64,000 bases of DNA, from assembly GCF_003149515.1 (NCBI RefSeq), contig NZ_CP029145.1, positions 1,922,001 to 1,986,000 on the forward strand, given 5' to 3'. The DNA is from Hymenobacter nivis (GTDB lineage Bacteria > Bacteroidota > Bacteroidia > Cytophagales > Hymenobacteraceae). The position numbers and the translations under genes are program-made. Shown here in pieces: positions 27,466 through 36,369 of this stretch. Under the pieces are notes generated by a model. It worked only from the letters and a program-made list of their open reading frames with translations. It searched no databases and was not told where the DNA came from. Position 1 is the stretch's first letter; every line of letters begins with the position of its first letter.

Positions 27466-28724
27466 TCAATACGGATGGCTAGCGGTGGTTTCGGGGATGA
27501 CTACGAGGTAATCGTAGCCCAGCAGCACGCGCTGCACGGGCTGGCCCACTACCAGCTTGCCCGCGCTGAGGGCCCGGCGGGCGGGGCGCAGGTCCACCAC
27601 GTTCCAGGCGGGGCCAGTGGTTTGGTCGAAGAACAATTTTAGCGACGGCTCCTCGGCGGCAGTGTAGGCACGGGGCTTTGATGAGGGACTGGGGCTCAGG
27701 CTAGTGGCTGCGGTGCCTTGCTTGCCCATCACCAGAATGTGCAGCGATTTCTGGTCCTGCGCCTCGGCCAGATCCTGCGCCAAGTTGCCCACGTCGTAAA
27801 ACTCGCCAAACGAGGCCAGGCTGAGGCCCCGCGCCAGGTGGTTGGACCCGAATTTGAACAGCATTTTGGGCAGCGGCTGCCCCGCCGGGCCCTGGGCACT
27901 GCGGGCGTAGCGCAGCAGGTTGCGGCGCATCAGGTTCAGGCGCTCCTGGTGGCCGCCAGTGCCGTGGATTTGGCCCTGGTAAATCTGGTAGCTTAGGGCA
28001 TAGTCGTGCACCATTTGCCGCACGGCGGGGCCCTCCTCGTGGGTGGCGGCCACCAAGCTGTCGAGGGCGCTTTGCCGCTGCTCGGCCATGCTGAACTGGT
28101 CCTTGCCTGCGTGCTCAAACGCCTCGCCTTGTGCCTGGTAGGCGGCAGCCTGCCGGCGCAGGTAGGCCCGGGCGGGCTTGCCTTTGGCCGGTTCGGCCAG
28201 CAGGGCGTAGAAGCGGCCGGCCATGGCAATGAACACCTGGTCGAGCCCCAGCACTTGCACGCGCTGGGCCCGCAGCGTTCGAATCAGCTCGAACTCTTCG
28301 GCCCAGTTGTAGAAGCACAGCGCCTCGGGGTACTGCTGCAAATAAGCCGTAGGGGGCCCCGGCTGCGCCGCTAGGGCCGTCAGGTCCTGGGCCACGTAGG
28401 GGTCAATTTCGGCCACGAACACCGCCGGCTTGAGCACCTGCGCCACGGCCGCCGTGAACAGCGGAATCTGGGCCAGGCCGTGGGCCTCACCGATAAACAC
28501 AAACTAGCTCTTTTGGATGCTTTGCTGCAACTTATCCCAGCCCGCGCCGGAAAACTGGGCCCCAGCGGCCATCAGCGGCAACTAGTGCTGCCGGATGAGG
28601 CGCGTGAGGGTACTGTCCTGGGCGCGGACGGGGCCGGCGGGCCACCAGGCCAGCAGAACCAGCAGCAGCGCGGGCAAAAAGCGGGGCCCCCAGCGGAGGC
28701 AGCAGGGCGCAAAAAAGGTGGCAT
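27466..28724 (-). pseudogene. Erythromycin esterase-like secreted protein, disrupted N-terminus
   Basis: The readable frame from a GTG at 28500 gives 344 residues, starting FIGEAHGLAQIPLFTAAVAQ. That GE-H-G segment is the start of the erythromycin-esterase/Tiki-like domain. The same frame continues upstream through two in-frame TAG codons (28504-28506 and 28582-28584) into QFSGAGWDKLQQSIQKS and then a signal peptide (LLLVLLAWWPAGPVRAQDS). An ATG at 28724 (MPPFLRP) is out of frame with it across a run of G and C near 28685. So the original gene had a signal peptide and was inactivated by two ambers plus a probable frameshift. The family assignment is tentative. Confidence 0.65.
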
Positions 28725-28977
28725 ATGGCGGGCAAAGTGTTGGTTGACAGGGCGAAGGTGCCCGGCCGGCCCCGCCCCCTGCAAAAATATTATCCCAACC
28801 GCCCCAAATTGGCTGTAACACCAGAGCCCCTGGCCCGGTACCCGCGGCGGGCGGGTTGCTCCCAGGAAACCAGGCTTTGGGATAATAAACTACCGGCAGC
28901 GGTTCGGCGCGGGTAGCCTTGGCCCAGCAACCATACCCGCCGTTTTCCACCCTCTTTCACCCCCTTACGTTCTGTTT
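28725..28977. other. Intergenic between pseudogene and head-GIN gene
   Basis: This divergent gap is GC-rich. TTACGTTCTG lies just before the head-GIN ATG but does not match the -7 consensus well. No gene or large repeat was found. Confidence 0.3.
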
Positions 28978-29778
28978 ATGAAACTCTTCCGCTTATTGCT
29001 GCCAGCCCTGGTGCTAGGCACCACCGTAGCTGCCGTACCGCCCGCAGCCCCCACCACTACCCCCGCGCCCACCGCCCAGGAAGTGCGCGACGTGCCCGCC
29101 TTCACGAAGGTGAACCTGGCCACGTCGGTGGCCGTGGAGGTGCAACAGGGCAGCCCGCAGCAAGTGGTAGCGGAGGGCGCACCCGACGACCTGGCCCAGC
29201 TGCGCACCACCGTGGACGGAGGCCGCCTGCTCATCGAAACCAAATCGGGCGCCGACTGGAAGGAGTTTCTGCGCAGCCACCGCAACTTGGGCAAGGTGAC
29301 CGTGCGCATCACCATGCCCACCATCAACGCGCTGAGCGTGAGCAGCTCCGGCTCGCTTAGGGCCCCCAGCGTGCGGGCCGACAACCTGACGCTGAGCGTG
29401 AGCAGCTCCGGCTCGGTGGACGTGGCCCAGGTGCAGGCCACCCATGTGCGGGCCGCGGTGAGCAGCTCGGGGCACGTCGGCATCGGCCAGCTGCAGGCCA
29501 CCGAGCTGCACTCGGCCTTGTCGAGTTCGGGCAGCATCAAGGTAGCTAGCGGCACTTGCCCACGCCACGAGGTAGCCATCAGTGGCTCGGGCTCGGTGGC
29601 GGCCCCCGACCTGCGCTCGGCCGCCTGCGAGGCGCGCATCAGCGGCTCGGGCAGCTGCCGCGTGCAGACCACCGAAACGCTCGACGCCCGCATCAGCGGC
29701 TCGGGCGAAGTGTTCGTAACCGGCAACCCCAAAACCACGAGCCGCACCAGCGGCAGCGGCGGTGTGCGCCGAGGGTAG
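28978..29778 (+). CDS. Head-GIN domain protein (DUF2807), secreted
   Basis: The 266-residue protein has a signal peptide (MKLFRLLLPALVLGTTVAAV). Then comes the DUF2807 opening VRDVPAFTKVNLATSVAVEV and a repeated beta-helix pattern with SSSGS or SGSGS at regular steps (LSVSSSGSL, LSVSSSGSVD, ALSSSGSIK, AISGSGSVA, ARISGSGSC, ARISGSGEV). Such proteins are called putative auto-transporter adhesins in Bacteroidetes, but function is not established. The internal repeats come from repeated AGCAGCTCCGGCTC units in the DNA. The final residues GGVRRG are basic. Confidence 0.85.
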   Translation: MKLFRLLLPALVLGTTVAAVPPAAPTTTPAPTAQEVRDVPAFTKVNLATSVAVEVQQGSPQQVVAEGAPDDLAQLRTTVDGGRLLIETKSGADWKEFLRSHRNLGKVTVRITMPTINALSVSSSGSLRAPSVRADNLTLSVSSSGSVDVAQVQATHVRAAVSSSGHVGIGQLQATELHSALSSSGSIKVASGTCPRHEVAISGSGSVAAPDLRSAACEARISGSGSCRVQTTETLDARISGSGEVFVTGNPKTTSRTSGSGGVRRG

Positions 29779-29795
29779 GTTTTTAGCTGTTCGTT

Positions 29796-29995
29796 GCTCG
29801 TTGTCGGTTGTCAGTGAACTAATCAGGCCGTCATGCAGAGCGCAGCGAAGCATCTCTACTGCGTAACTAATCCAATCAATTGGGTTTGCTGCCGCAGTAG
29901 AGATGCTTCGCTGCACTCTGCATGACGGCCTGATTATTACGTGACATCTTAACTATCAACCACTCACGGACAACGAGCAACCGACAACTAAAACT
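29796..29995. repeat. Nested palindrome: family A inside an outer repeat
   Basis: The outer segment CGTTGCTCGTTGTCGGTTGT (about 29802) is complementary to sequence ending GACAACGAGCAACCGACAAC (about 29969-29988). Inside, AATCAGGCCGTCATGCAGAG (29821) pairs with GCATGACGGCCTGATT (to 29935). The inner member is the GCGCAGCGAAGC subtype of family A. Confidence 0.8.
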
Positions 29996-30377
29996 ACGCC
30001 GCCTGCTTTTGGGCGTGCCAGAGTACCAGCTGCCAGCCGGCGGGGCCCTTGATGTAGGCTACCGCGTACTTGATGCGGGTGGTGAGGGGCTGGCCGTCGG
30101 GGCCGGGGCCCAGGTCGATGCGCACGGTGCCGTTCACGAGGGCCGTGCGCTCGTCGTTGTAGGGGCGAATGCTCAGGGCCTCGATGTCCACCTGGTCGTA
30201 GCGGCTTTGGCCGGCGCGGATGCTGGCGAGGTAGCTCGCCTTGGTGTCCTGGTGGCCGTTGGCGTGGGTGTAGACGAGGTCGTCGGCGAAGATTTTTTCC
30301 AGCACGGCGTAATCCTTGGCTATTTGCGCGGCGAAGCGCTGGCGTTCGAGCTGTTCAACTTCCTGAATGGCGGTCAT
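29994..30377 (-). CDS. NTF2-like protein (DUF4440)
   Basis: The 127-residue protein begins MTAIQEVEQLERQRFAAQIA and continues with DYAVLEKIFADDLVYTHANG, a typical opening of the nuclear-transport-factor-2-like fold in DUF4440 proteins. The end YIKGPAGWQLVLWHAQKQAA is the usual last strand. Members range from isomerases to proteins with no known activity, so only a small-ligand-binding cone is suggested. The ATG at 30377 is preferred over an upstream extension with no similarity. Confidence 0.8.
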   Translation of the reverse strand: MTAIQEVEQLERQRFAAQIAKDYAVLEKIFADDLVYTHANGHQDTKASYLASIRAGQSRYDQVDIEALSIRPYNDERTALVNGTVRIDLGPGPDGQPLTTRIKYAVAYIKGPAGWQLVLWHAQKQAA

Positions 30378-30610
30378 TTTGAAAAGGGAAAGCGCCCGGC
30401 CAACCCGGCTGGGGCCCCGCAAAGAAACCACCCGCCCGACGCATCAGCCCCGACGGCCGCATCGGCGGCACCCGCGAAATGGCCCGGGCCGGCCGCGACG
30501 CGGAGCAAATCGTGCGGGCCCCGGCGCTGGTGCTGGCGCGCACCAGGCGGGTGTTCATGCCCCACAGCAAGGCAAGTGCTTCTGGCTGCCGGGGAGGGAA
30601 ACTACTAGAT
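30378..30610. other. Intergenic, possible remnant coding sequence
   Basis: The plus-strand frame reading RISPDGRIGGTREMARAG (about 30442) looks protein-like and well-coded but has no start, no recognisable family and no length. It may be a gene fragment. Confidence 0.25.
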
Positions 30611-30612
30611 AA

Positions 30613-30628
30613 ACGAACATTTGTTAGT
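30613..30628 (+). promoter_or_regulatory. Candidate TetR/PaaR-type operator upstream of paaK
   Basis: ACGAACATTTGTTAGT is an imperfect inverted repeat (GAAC-N4-GTT[AG]). It lies just upstream of the -7 box. A near copy, ACTAACGCTTGTTAGC, lies upstream of paaA (39951). Both are candidates for binding by the TetR regulator encoded downstream of paaK. Confidence 0.5.
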
Positions 30629-30637
30629 TAATTCCAG

Positions 30638-30645
30638 TAGCTTTG
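30638..30645 (+). promoter_or_regulatory. Candidate -7 element of paaK (TAGCTTTG)
   Basis: TAGCTTTG matches the Bacteroidetes TAnnTTTG box and leaves a leader of about 20 nt before the ATG at 30671. The operator-like palindrome overlaps the upstream promoter region. Confidence 0.55.
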
Positions 30646-30670
30646 TTATCTCCCAACCACCCCGGCGCTT

Positions 30671-32011
30671 ATGCTCTTCAACCCCGCGGCCGAGCGGATG
30701 CCCCTGCCCCAGCTACGGGCCCTGCAAAACGACCGCCTGCGCGCCCAAGTGGCCTACGTGCACGCCCGGGTGCCGTTCTACCAGCAGCGGCTAGCCGCGG
30801 CGGGCCTCACGCCGGCGGGCTTCCGCGGTCTGGAGGACCTGCCCAAGCTGGGCTTCACCAAGAAGACGGATTTCCGGGATCATTACCCCTTCGGCCTGTT
30901 TGCGGTGCCCGAAGCCGAGGTGGCGCGGCTGCACTGCTCCAGCGGCACCACGGGCAAGGCCACGGTGGTGGGCTACACCGCCGCCGACCTTGCCGTGTTT
31001 GCCGAGCTGGTGGCCCGCTCGCTGGCCGCCGCCGGCTGCCGGCCGGGCATGAAGCTGCAAAACGCCTACGGCTACGGCCTCTTCACCGGGGGCCTGGGCA
31101 TTCACTACGGGGCCGAAAAGCTGGGGCTGACGGTCATCCCCGTGTCGGGCGGCAGCACTGACCGGCAGCTACAGCTGCTGCAAGACTTCCGGCCCGAAAT
31201 CCTCTGCGCCACGCCCTCCTACGCCCAGGTGCTGGCCGAAGAAATCGAGCGGCGCGGCCTGGACTTAGGGGCCATTAACCTGCAATACGCCGTGCTGGGG
31301 GCCGAGCCCTGGACAGAGGCCATCCGCCAGCAGGTGCAGGCCGGACTGCGGGTGGCGGCCACCAACATCTATGGCCTGAGCGAGATCATGGGCCCCGGCG
31401 TGTCGCAGGAAGACGTGGACGAGCGCGGCACGGGCAGCTACGTGTGGGAAGACCACTTCTACCCTGAAATTGTGGACCGCCTCACCGGCGAGCCCCTCCC
31501 CCACGGCGCACCAGGCGTACTGGTGCTCAGCACCCTGACGAAGCAGGCGCTGCCCATTCTGCGGTACTGGACGGGCGACATTACGCACCTTTCGTACGAG
31601 CATTCGGGCAAGCGCACCCACGTGAAAATGGGCCCCATCCGCGGGCGGGCCGACGATATGCTCATCATCCGGGGGGTGAATTTCTTCCCCACCCAAATCG
31701 AGGACCTGCTCCAGCACGCGGAGCATCTGAGCCCCTGCTACCAGGTGGTGGCCACCCGCCGCGGCCGCCTCGACGAGGTGGCGGTGCACGTGGAAGTGGC
31801 CGCTGCTCTATGGCAGGCCCTGGGCCTGGGGGCCCCCGGCGCCGCGCCGGGACCCCCGCCCGATGCTCTGGTGCGCGTGCAGGGTGCGCTGGCCAAAAAA
31901 ATCAAGGACAACATCGGCCTCAGCATGGCCGTGCACCTGGTGGGCCCCGGCCAGCTGCCGCGCAGCGAGGGCGGCAAGCTCAACCGGGTGCAGGACCTGC
32001 GCCACCTCTAG
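30671..32011 (+). CDS. paaK: Phenylacetate-CoA ligase
   Basis: The 446-residue protein has the AMP-binding signature LHCSSGTTGKATVVGYT (about residue 95) and the ANL-family core YGLSEIMGPG. The C-terminal domain contains RGRADDMLIIRGVNFFPTQ. PaaK activates phenylacetate to phenylacetyl-CoA with ATP, the entry step of the paa pathway. The length is normal for the PaaK branch of about 430-440. The TetR regulator follows 53 bp downstream, and paaE, paaABCD, paaH, paaI, paaJ and paaZ lie in the next 16 kb. Confidence 0.93.
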   Translation: MLFNPAAERMPLPQLRALQNDRLRAQVAYVHARVPFYQQRLAAAGLTPAGFRGLEDLPKLGFTKKTDFRDHYPFGLFAVPEAEVARLHCSSGTTGKATVVGYTAADLAVFAELVARSLAAAGCRPGMKLQNAYGYGLFTGGLGIHYGAEKLGLTVIPVSGGSTDRQLQLLQDFRPEILCATPSYAQVLAEEIERRGLDLGAINLQYAVLGAEPWTEAIRQQVQAGLRVAATNIYGLSEIMGPGVSQEDVDERGTGSYVWEDHFYPEIVDRLTGEPLPHGAPGVLVLSTLTKQALPILRYWTGDITHLSYEHSGKRTHVKMGPIRGRADDMLIIRGVNFFPTQIEDLLQHAEHLSPCYQVVATRRGRLDEVAVHVEVAAALWQALGLGAPGAAPGPPPDALVRVQGALAKKIKDNIGLSMAVHLVGPGQLPRSEGGKLNRVQDLRHL

Positions 32012-32064
32012 CCCCGGGGCCCCTGAACACTACGCTTAAACTGACTAATAATTAGCTTCTTATA

Positions 32065-32649
32065 ATGGTAGAGACCAAGAAGATATCGAAGCGCCAGCTC
32101 ATTTTGGCCGAGGCCGCCAAGCTCTTCAAAGACCGGGGCTACAGCGGCACGTCGATGCGCGATTTGGCCGGGCAGGTAGGCATGGAGGCGGCCAGCATGT
32201 ACAACCACATCAAGGCCAAGGACGAAATTTTGGCCAGCATCTGCTTCCGGATTTCCGACCTCTACATCTCGCAGCTGGGCGAAATTTCGGCTACCGACGC
32301 CAGCTACGGCGACAAAATCAAGGCCTTGATTCGCCTGCACATCCGGCTGATGGTGGAGGACGGCCCGGCCGTATCCGTGGCCAACCATGACTGGAAATAC
32401 CTGCCAGAGCCCAAGCTGGGCGAGTTCAAGCAGGCCCGCAAAACCTACGAGAAAGGCTTCGCCGCCCTCATCGAGGCCGGCATTGCCGCCGGCGAGTTCC
32501 AGCCCGTGAACGTGTCAGTGGCCTTGTTCACCATCCTCTCCGCCGTGCGCTGGATAGAGCTGTGGTACCGCCCCGGCCGCGAGCTATCGGCCGAAGAGCT
32601 GGAGGCCAACATTATCACCGTGCTCCTCCACGGCCTGGAGCGGCATTAG
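32065..32649 (+). CDS. TetR/AcrR-family transcriptional regulator, probable paa regulator
   Basis: The 194-residue protein has a clear TetR N-terminal helix-turn-helix (RQLILAEAAKLFKDRGYSGT, then SMRDLAGQVGMEAASMYNHI), and a C-terminal ligand-binding domain starting KDEILASICFRISDLY. It is adjacent to paaK, and regulators of this family near paaK commonly repress the pathway until phenylacetyl-CoA is bound. This is an inference, as no ligand site is visible. Similar palindromes upstream of paaK and paaA are candidate targets. It is probably co-transcribed with paaK. Confidence 0.85.
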   Translation: MVETKKISKRQLILAEAAKLFKDRGYSGTSMRDLAGQVGMEAASMYNHIKAKDEILASICFRISDLYISQLGEISATDASYGDKIKALIRLHIRLMVEDGPAVSVANHDWKYLPEPKLGEFKQARKTYEKGFAALIEAGIAAGEFQPVNVSVALFTILSAVRWIELWYRPGRELSAEELEANIITVLLHGLERH

Positions 32650-32936
32650 GGCGGCTTCTTGGTTCATGTACCGCAGCGCGAGCTTTAGCTGCGGTGCCCA
32701 TCAACCTGGGTTTTGCGCTAGTGGTGCTTAGTTAGCTCAACGGTAAAACCGTCCTGGGGGCCCTTGGGTGCGGCCCGCAGCAGTCCGGGGCCGCGGTACC
32801 TTTGGGGGCCCCAAGCCCCATCCAAGCCCGTGCTGCCAGTATCACCATTATTTTGCCAAGGGTGTTTGGCGCTGAAGCAGCAAGCGCGGCTGAAAAAGCC
32901 GATCTGTTCCGCGCGCCTCCGGGCCCCCGGGAACCA
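32650..32936. other. Long intergenic region before paaE, first part
   Basis: The interval contains a small hairpin (ACCGCAGCGCGAGCTTTAGC, 32670-32690, with GCGGT) and TACCTTTGGGGG (32796-32807), a good -7 box with no recognisable gene behind it. A 71-codon frame from 32802 has no family similarity. GCGGCTGAAAAAGCCGATCT (32885) resembles the MITE core. Confidence 0.35.
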
Positions 32937-33160
32937 GGCGCCGTAGCGCGAACTTTGCAGTTCGCGGCCCTCGTTTCATCTTGCCTTTTATCGTTTAACT
33001 ACCAGAGTTGTTCCTGAATAAAAAACCGTAAAAAAAGAGCATCCTGCTTCGCTCGTGCTGCATGAAGTTTTACCTTTTTTCAGTTCAGGAACAAGCCTAC
33101 CGTCTAAAAGCGCGGACTACAACCAAAAGGCAGCGTAGCTACAGTCCACGCCACGGCTTG
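32937..33160. repeat. Nested repeat: family B arms around a separate palindrome
   Basis: The family B-like left part GCGCGAACTTTGCAGTTCGC (32945) and right part AGCGCGGACTACAACC, GCAGCGTAGCTACAGTCC (33110-33150) flank another palindrome, TTGTTCCTGAATAAAAAACC (33008) with TTTTCAGTTCAGGAACAA (to 33093). This is the same nested layout as at 1559 and 29796. Confidence 0.7.
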
Positions 33161-33206
33161 CTGCTTACCATTTTGCCCGTTCTCTTCTTTGGCCACCCTA
33201 CCACCC

Positions 33207-34286
33207 ATGAGCCGCTTCCATTCCCTCGCTGTTAAAAGTATTACCCGCGAAACGCCCGACTGCGTGAGCGTATCATTCGACGTGCCCGCCGAGCTGCGCG
33301 AAGCCTTTAGCTACGTGCCGGGCCAGTACCTCACACTGCGCCGCACCCACGGCGGCGAGGAGTTACGCCGCTCCTACTCGCTGTGCAGCAGCCCCTTGGA
33401 CGACGAATGGCGCGTGGCCATCAAGCGCGTGCCGGGCGGCCGGTTTTCCAACCTGGTGGTGGGCGACGACGGCCTGCGCCCCGGCGACCGGCTCGACGTG
33501 ATGCCGCCGCAGGGCCGTTTCACACCGCCCGCCCTGCGCCCCGAAAATGCCAAGCTATACGTGCTCTTCGCGGCGGGCAGCGGCATCACGCCGGTGTTTT
33601 CCATCGCCAAAACCGTGCTCCTCGCCGAGCCCGACAGCCAGGTGTACTTGGTGTATGGCAACCGCGGCCGCAACTCCATTATATTTAAGGAAGGCATTGA
33701 GGCCCTGAAAAATAAGTTCCTGCGCCGCCTGAGCGTGTACCACGTGCTGAGCCGCGAGCAGGGCGACGCCGACCTGCTGTTCGGCCGCATCGACCGCGAG
33801 AAAACTACGCAGTTTTTGCAGAAAATCGTGCCCGCGGGGCGCATCGATGAGTGCTTCATTTGCGGGCCCGAGGAGATGATTGTGGGCGTGCGGGAAGCGC
33901 TGGCCGACGCCGGCGTGGCCCCGGAAAAAGTCCACTTCGAGCTGTTTGCTACCGGGGCCCCCAAGGCCGCCCAGGGCCCCAGCCGCCCCGCCGGCACCGA
34001 CGATCAAAAGAGCCAGGTCACCGTGCAGCTCGACGGCCGCGCCTACCGCCTCGATATGTCGTACTACGGCGACACGATTCTCGACGCCGCCCTGGCCGCC
34101 GGAGCCGACGCGCCCTACTCTTGCAAAAACGGCATGTGCAGCACCTGCCGCGCCCGCATCACGGAAGGCACCGCGGCGATGGACGTAAACTACTCGTTAT
34201 CAGAAGATGAAATAGCCCGCGGCTACGTCCTCACGTGCCAGGCCCGACCCACCGCGGCCCAGGTAGCGGTGGATTTCGACCAGTAG
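33207..34286 (+). CDS. paaE: Phenylacetyl-CoA epoxidase reductase subunit
   Basis: The 359-residue protein has an FAD domain with RRSYSLCSSP (about 57), a NAD(P)H-binding region GSGITPVFSIA (about 118) and FICGPEEM. A C-terminal plant-type [2Fe-2S] domain follows with YSCKNGMCSTCRA and a final cysteine (LTCQA). PaaE passes electrons from NADPH to the di-iron PaaA/PaaC complex. The order of domains (reductase then ferredoxin) is as in E. coli PaaE. The ATG at 33207 is preferred over a TTG six codons upstream. It is separated by 5.7 kb from paaABCD, an unusual placement. Confidence 0.92.
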   Translation: MSRFHSLAVKSITRETPDCVSVSFDVPAELREAFSYVPGQYLTLRRTHGGEELRRSYSLCSSPLDDEWRVAIKRVPGGRFSNLVVGDDGLRPGDRLDVMPPQGRFTPPALRPENAKLYVLFAAGSGITPVFSIAKTVLLAEPDSQVYLVYGNRGRNSIIFKEGIEALKNKFLRRLSVYHVLSREQGDADLLFGRIDREKTTQFLQKIVPAGRIDECFICGPEEMIVGVREALADAGVAPEKVHFELFATGAPKAAQGPSRPAGTDDQKSQVTVQLDGRAYRLDMSYYGDTILDAALAAGADAPYSCKNGMCSTCRARITEGTAAMDVNYSLSEDEIARGYVLTCQARPTAAQVAVDFDQ

Positions 34287-34341
34287 CGCGGGGGCGATGC
34301 AGCGGCGTCGGTAGCGGGGCCCGGTTCGGGCGGCGGCAACC

Positions 34342-34371
34342 TAGAATAATTTTCAAGTCAGTGTACAGTCC
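34342..34371 (+). repeat. Solitary MITE-type terminal repeat
   Basis: TAGAATAATTTTCAAGTCAG, then TGTACAGTCC, resembles the terminal repeats of the MITE-like elements (compare TAGAGCATTTTTCAGGTTAG). No matching opposite end was found. It is next to a hairpin and may be a decayed end. Confidence 0.45.
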
Positions 34372-34382
34372 ATACGAACGGC

Positions 34383-34450
34383 GTGTAGAACGGAGTGGCA
34401 CTCCGTTTCCGGGCGAACGCCAAACGGAGTGCCACTCCGTTCTACAGCAC
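34383..34450. repeat. Palindrome upstream of antiporter gene
   Basis: GTGTAGAACGGAGTGGCACT (34383) is complementary to AGTGCCACTCCGTTCTACAG ending near 34450. The stem is about 25 bp. It ends about 50 bp before the antiporter ATG. Confidence 0.75.
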
Positions 34451-34500
34451 CAGGTACGCCGATTCAAAAGCCGCTCTGGCTTTACCGCATTCCGCTCGTT

Positions 34501-36132
34501 ATGAATAGCTTCGAAACCATTCTGGTGTTGTTGGCCCTGCTCGCGGCCCTGTCGGTGCTGTTCCAGCGGAGCCGGCTGCCGCAGGCGGTGCTGCTGGTAG
34601 CGGCGGGCCTGGCGCTGGGCTTCGTGCCCGGTCTGCCCCCCATCAAGCTGGAACCCGACGTCGTGTTTCTGCTGATTTTGCCGCCGCTGCTCTACTACGC
34701 GGGCTTCAACCTCACCTGGCAGGATTTCAACCACTACCGCCGGCCCATTTTGCTGCTGGCCGTAGGGCTGGTGGCGTTCACGACGGTGGCCGTGGCCGTG
34801 GTGGCGCACTACTTCCTGCCGGGCTTCGGCTGGCCGCTGGCGTTCGTGCTGGGGGCCATCGTGTCGCCGCCCGATGCCGTGGCGGCCAGCAGCGCCACCC
34901 AGGGCCTGGGCCTTCCCAAGAGCGTGAGCGTGACGCTGGAAGGCGAGGGCCTGGTGAACGACGCCACCGCCCTGATTGCCTACCGCTACGCCGTAGCGGC
35001 CGTGGTCAGCGGCGGGTTTGTGGCGTGGCGGGCGGGCGGGCAGTTTGTGCTGGTGGCCGGCGGCGGCGTGGCCCTCGGGGTGGCGGCTGGCTACGGCACG
35101 GCGTGGCTGCAAGCCCATGTGCGCGAGGCCACGACGGCCACGGTTATTTCGCTGCTGCTGCCGTTTCTGGTGTACTTGCTGGCTGAGCGCTTGGGGACCT
35201 CGGGGGTACTGGCGGTAGTGTTCATGGGCCTGGTGATGTCGCAGCGGGCCCCGGAGGTATACTCGGGGCCCACGCGCCTGCAAAACGCCAGCTTTTGGCG
35301 CGTGGTCAACTTCCTGCTGAACGGCTTTGTGTTCATCCTCATCGGAATGCAGCTGCCGGCCGTGCTGCGCGGCCTGCCGCCCGGCAACTTGCCCGCGCTG
35401 TGCGGGTACGGGCTGCTCATCAGTGCCGTAGCCATCGTCATCCGCATCGTGTGGATTTTTCCGGTCACGGCACTCGTCACCTTTTTCCGCCGCTCAACCG
35501 GCGACCCGGGCCCGCCGCTCATCAGCTGGCGCGAGCTACTGGTAACCTCGTGGGCCGGCATGCGCGGGGTGGTGTCACTGGCCACGGCCCTGGCCCTGCC
35601 GCTGGCACTGGCCGACGGCCGCGCCTTCCCGCAGCGAAACGTGCTGCTGTTCCTCACCTTCGCTGTTATTCTGGTGACGCTGCTGGTGCAAGGCCTCACG
35701 CTGCCGTGGCTGGTGCGCCGCCTGGGCGTGCACGGGGAAACGGCCGCCGCCGACCGCCACGAGCAGGCCCTGCGCCTGGAGCTTGCCACCGATTCGCTGG
35801 CGTTTCTGCACGACACCCTGGCCCCCTGCACCGCCCCCGAGGTGCTAGCCCTGCTGGAGCAGCGCCTCACCCAGCAGATCGACCTGCTGCAAGCCAACGC
35901 CGACGAGCCGGCAGCCCCCGGCGCGGCCGGACCGGGCCCCGGGCAGCGCCGGCATCAGCAAGTGCTGCGTACCGATTTGGCCTTGGTGCAACACCAGCTC
36001 GGCCTGCTTGTGCAGCACCACAAGCAGGGCCACGCCGAGGTCGAAACCATCCGCAAGCTCCAGCGCGAGCTGGATTTGGCCGAACTGGACCTGCAAACGC
36101 AGCTGGAGGAAAGCGGCGCAGTGGGTAACTAA
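34501..36132 (+). CDS. Na+/H+ antiporter, CPA1 family
   Basis: The 543-residue protein has about 12 hydrophobic segments and the CPA1 signature AIVSPPDAVAASSATQGLGL around residue 120, with the transport-site pair in EGLVNDATALIAY. A C-terminal cytoplasmic tail of about 120 residues (from VRRLGVHGETAAADRHEQAL) is rich in Glu, Leu and Gln and may form a coiled coil. It exchanges protons and Na+ or K+ across the inner membrane. It lies among paa genes but has no obvious role in the pathway. The ATG at 34501 is the first with a membrane helix right after it. Confidence 0.9.
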   Translation: MNSFETILVLLALLAALSVLFQRSRLPQAVLLVAAGLALGFVPGLPPIKLEPDVVFLLILPPLLYYAGFNLTWQDFNHYRRPILLLAVGLVAFTTVAVAVVAHYFLPGFGWPLAFVLGAIVSPPDAVAASSATQGLGLPKSVSVTLEGEGLVNDATALIAYRYAVAAVVSGGFVAWRAGGQFVLVAGGGVALGVAAGYGTAWLQAHVREATTATVISLLLPFLVYLLAERLGTSGVLAVVFMGLVMSQRAPEVYSGPTRLQNASFWRVVNFLLNGFVFILIGMQLPAVLRGLPPGNLPALCGYGLLISAVAIVIRIVWIFPVTALVTFFRRSTGDPGPPLISWRELLVTSWAGMRGVVSLATALALPLALADGRAFPQRNVLLFLTFAVILVTLLVQGLTLPWLVRRLGVHGETAAADRHEQALRLELATDSLAFLHDTLAPCTAPEVLALLEQRLTQQIDLLQANADEPAAPGAAGPGPGQRRHQQVLRTDLALVQHQLGLLVQHHKQGHAEVETIRKLQRELDLAELDLQTQLEESGAVGN

Positions 36133-36369
36133 GGGCCCCGGCGCAACGGGAAGGACGCGGAGCCGCGGGGCCGGGCGGGTCGGGCCCTGGGCCCTAATTC
36201 TTGGATGTTATCCGAATAGGGAGTGTCATACTGACGAAAGAAGCATCCTATCAAGATAGAACAGGTCGTTCAGCGGTGGTAAGTAAGCAGTCAGTAGCAA
36301 GACCATAATGATATGATAATCAAGAATCAGCACGATTCTTACTACTCATTACTTTTGTCTTGCTACCTA
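36133..36369. other. Intergenic between antiporter and hydrolase, with palindrome
   Basis: GGTAAGTAAGCAGTCAGTAG (36277) and following bases pair imperfectly with CTACCTATTACTTGCC (36363-36378), the right arm running into the last codons of the minus-strand hydrolase. The rest shows no feature. Confidence 0.5.

Noticed and set aside
28978..29778. Repeat protein interpreted as recent DNA repeat expansion in the head-GIN gene
   Set aside because: SSSGS repetition is a normal feature of DUF2807 beta-helices and the units differ enough at DNA level to be old.
32730..32760. tRNA-like stretch TTAGTTAGCTCAACGGTAAA
   Set aside because: It looks like a D-arm but there is no acceptor stem, anticodon or T-loop around it.
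32802..33017. 71-codon frame after a TACCTTTG box
   Set aside because: It starts at a TTG, has no family features and runs through repeat DNA. The promoter-like box alone is not enough.
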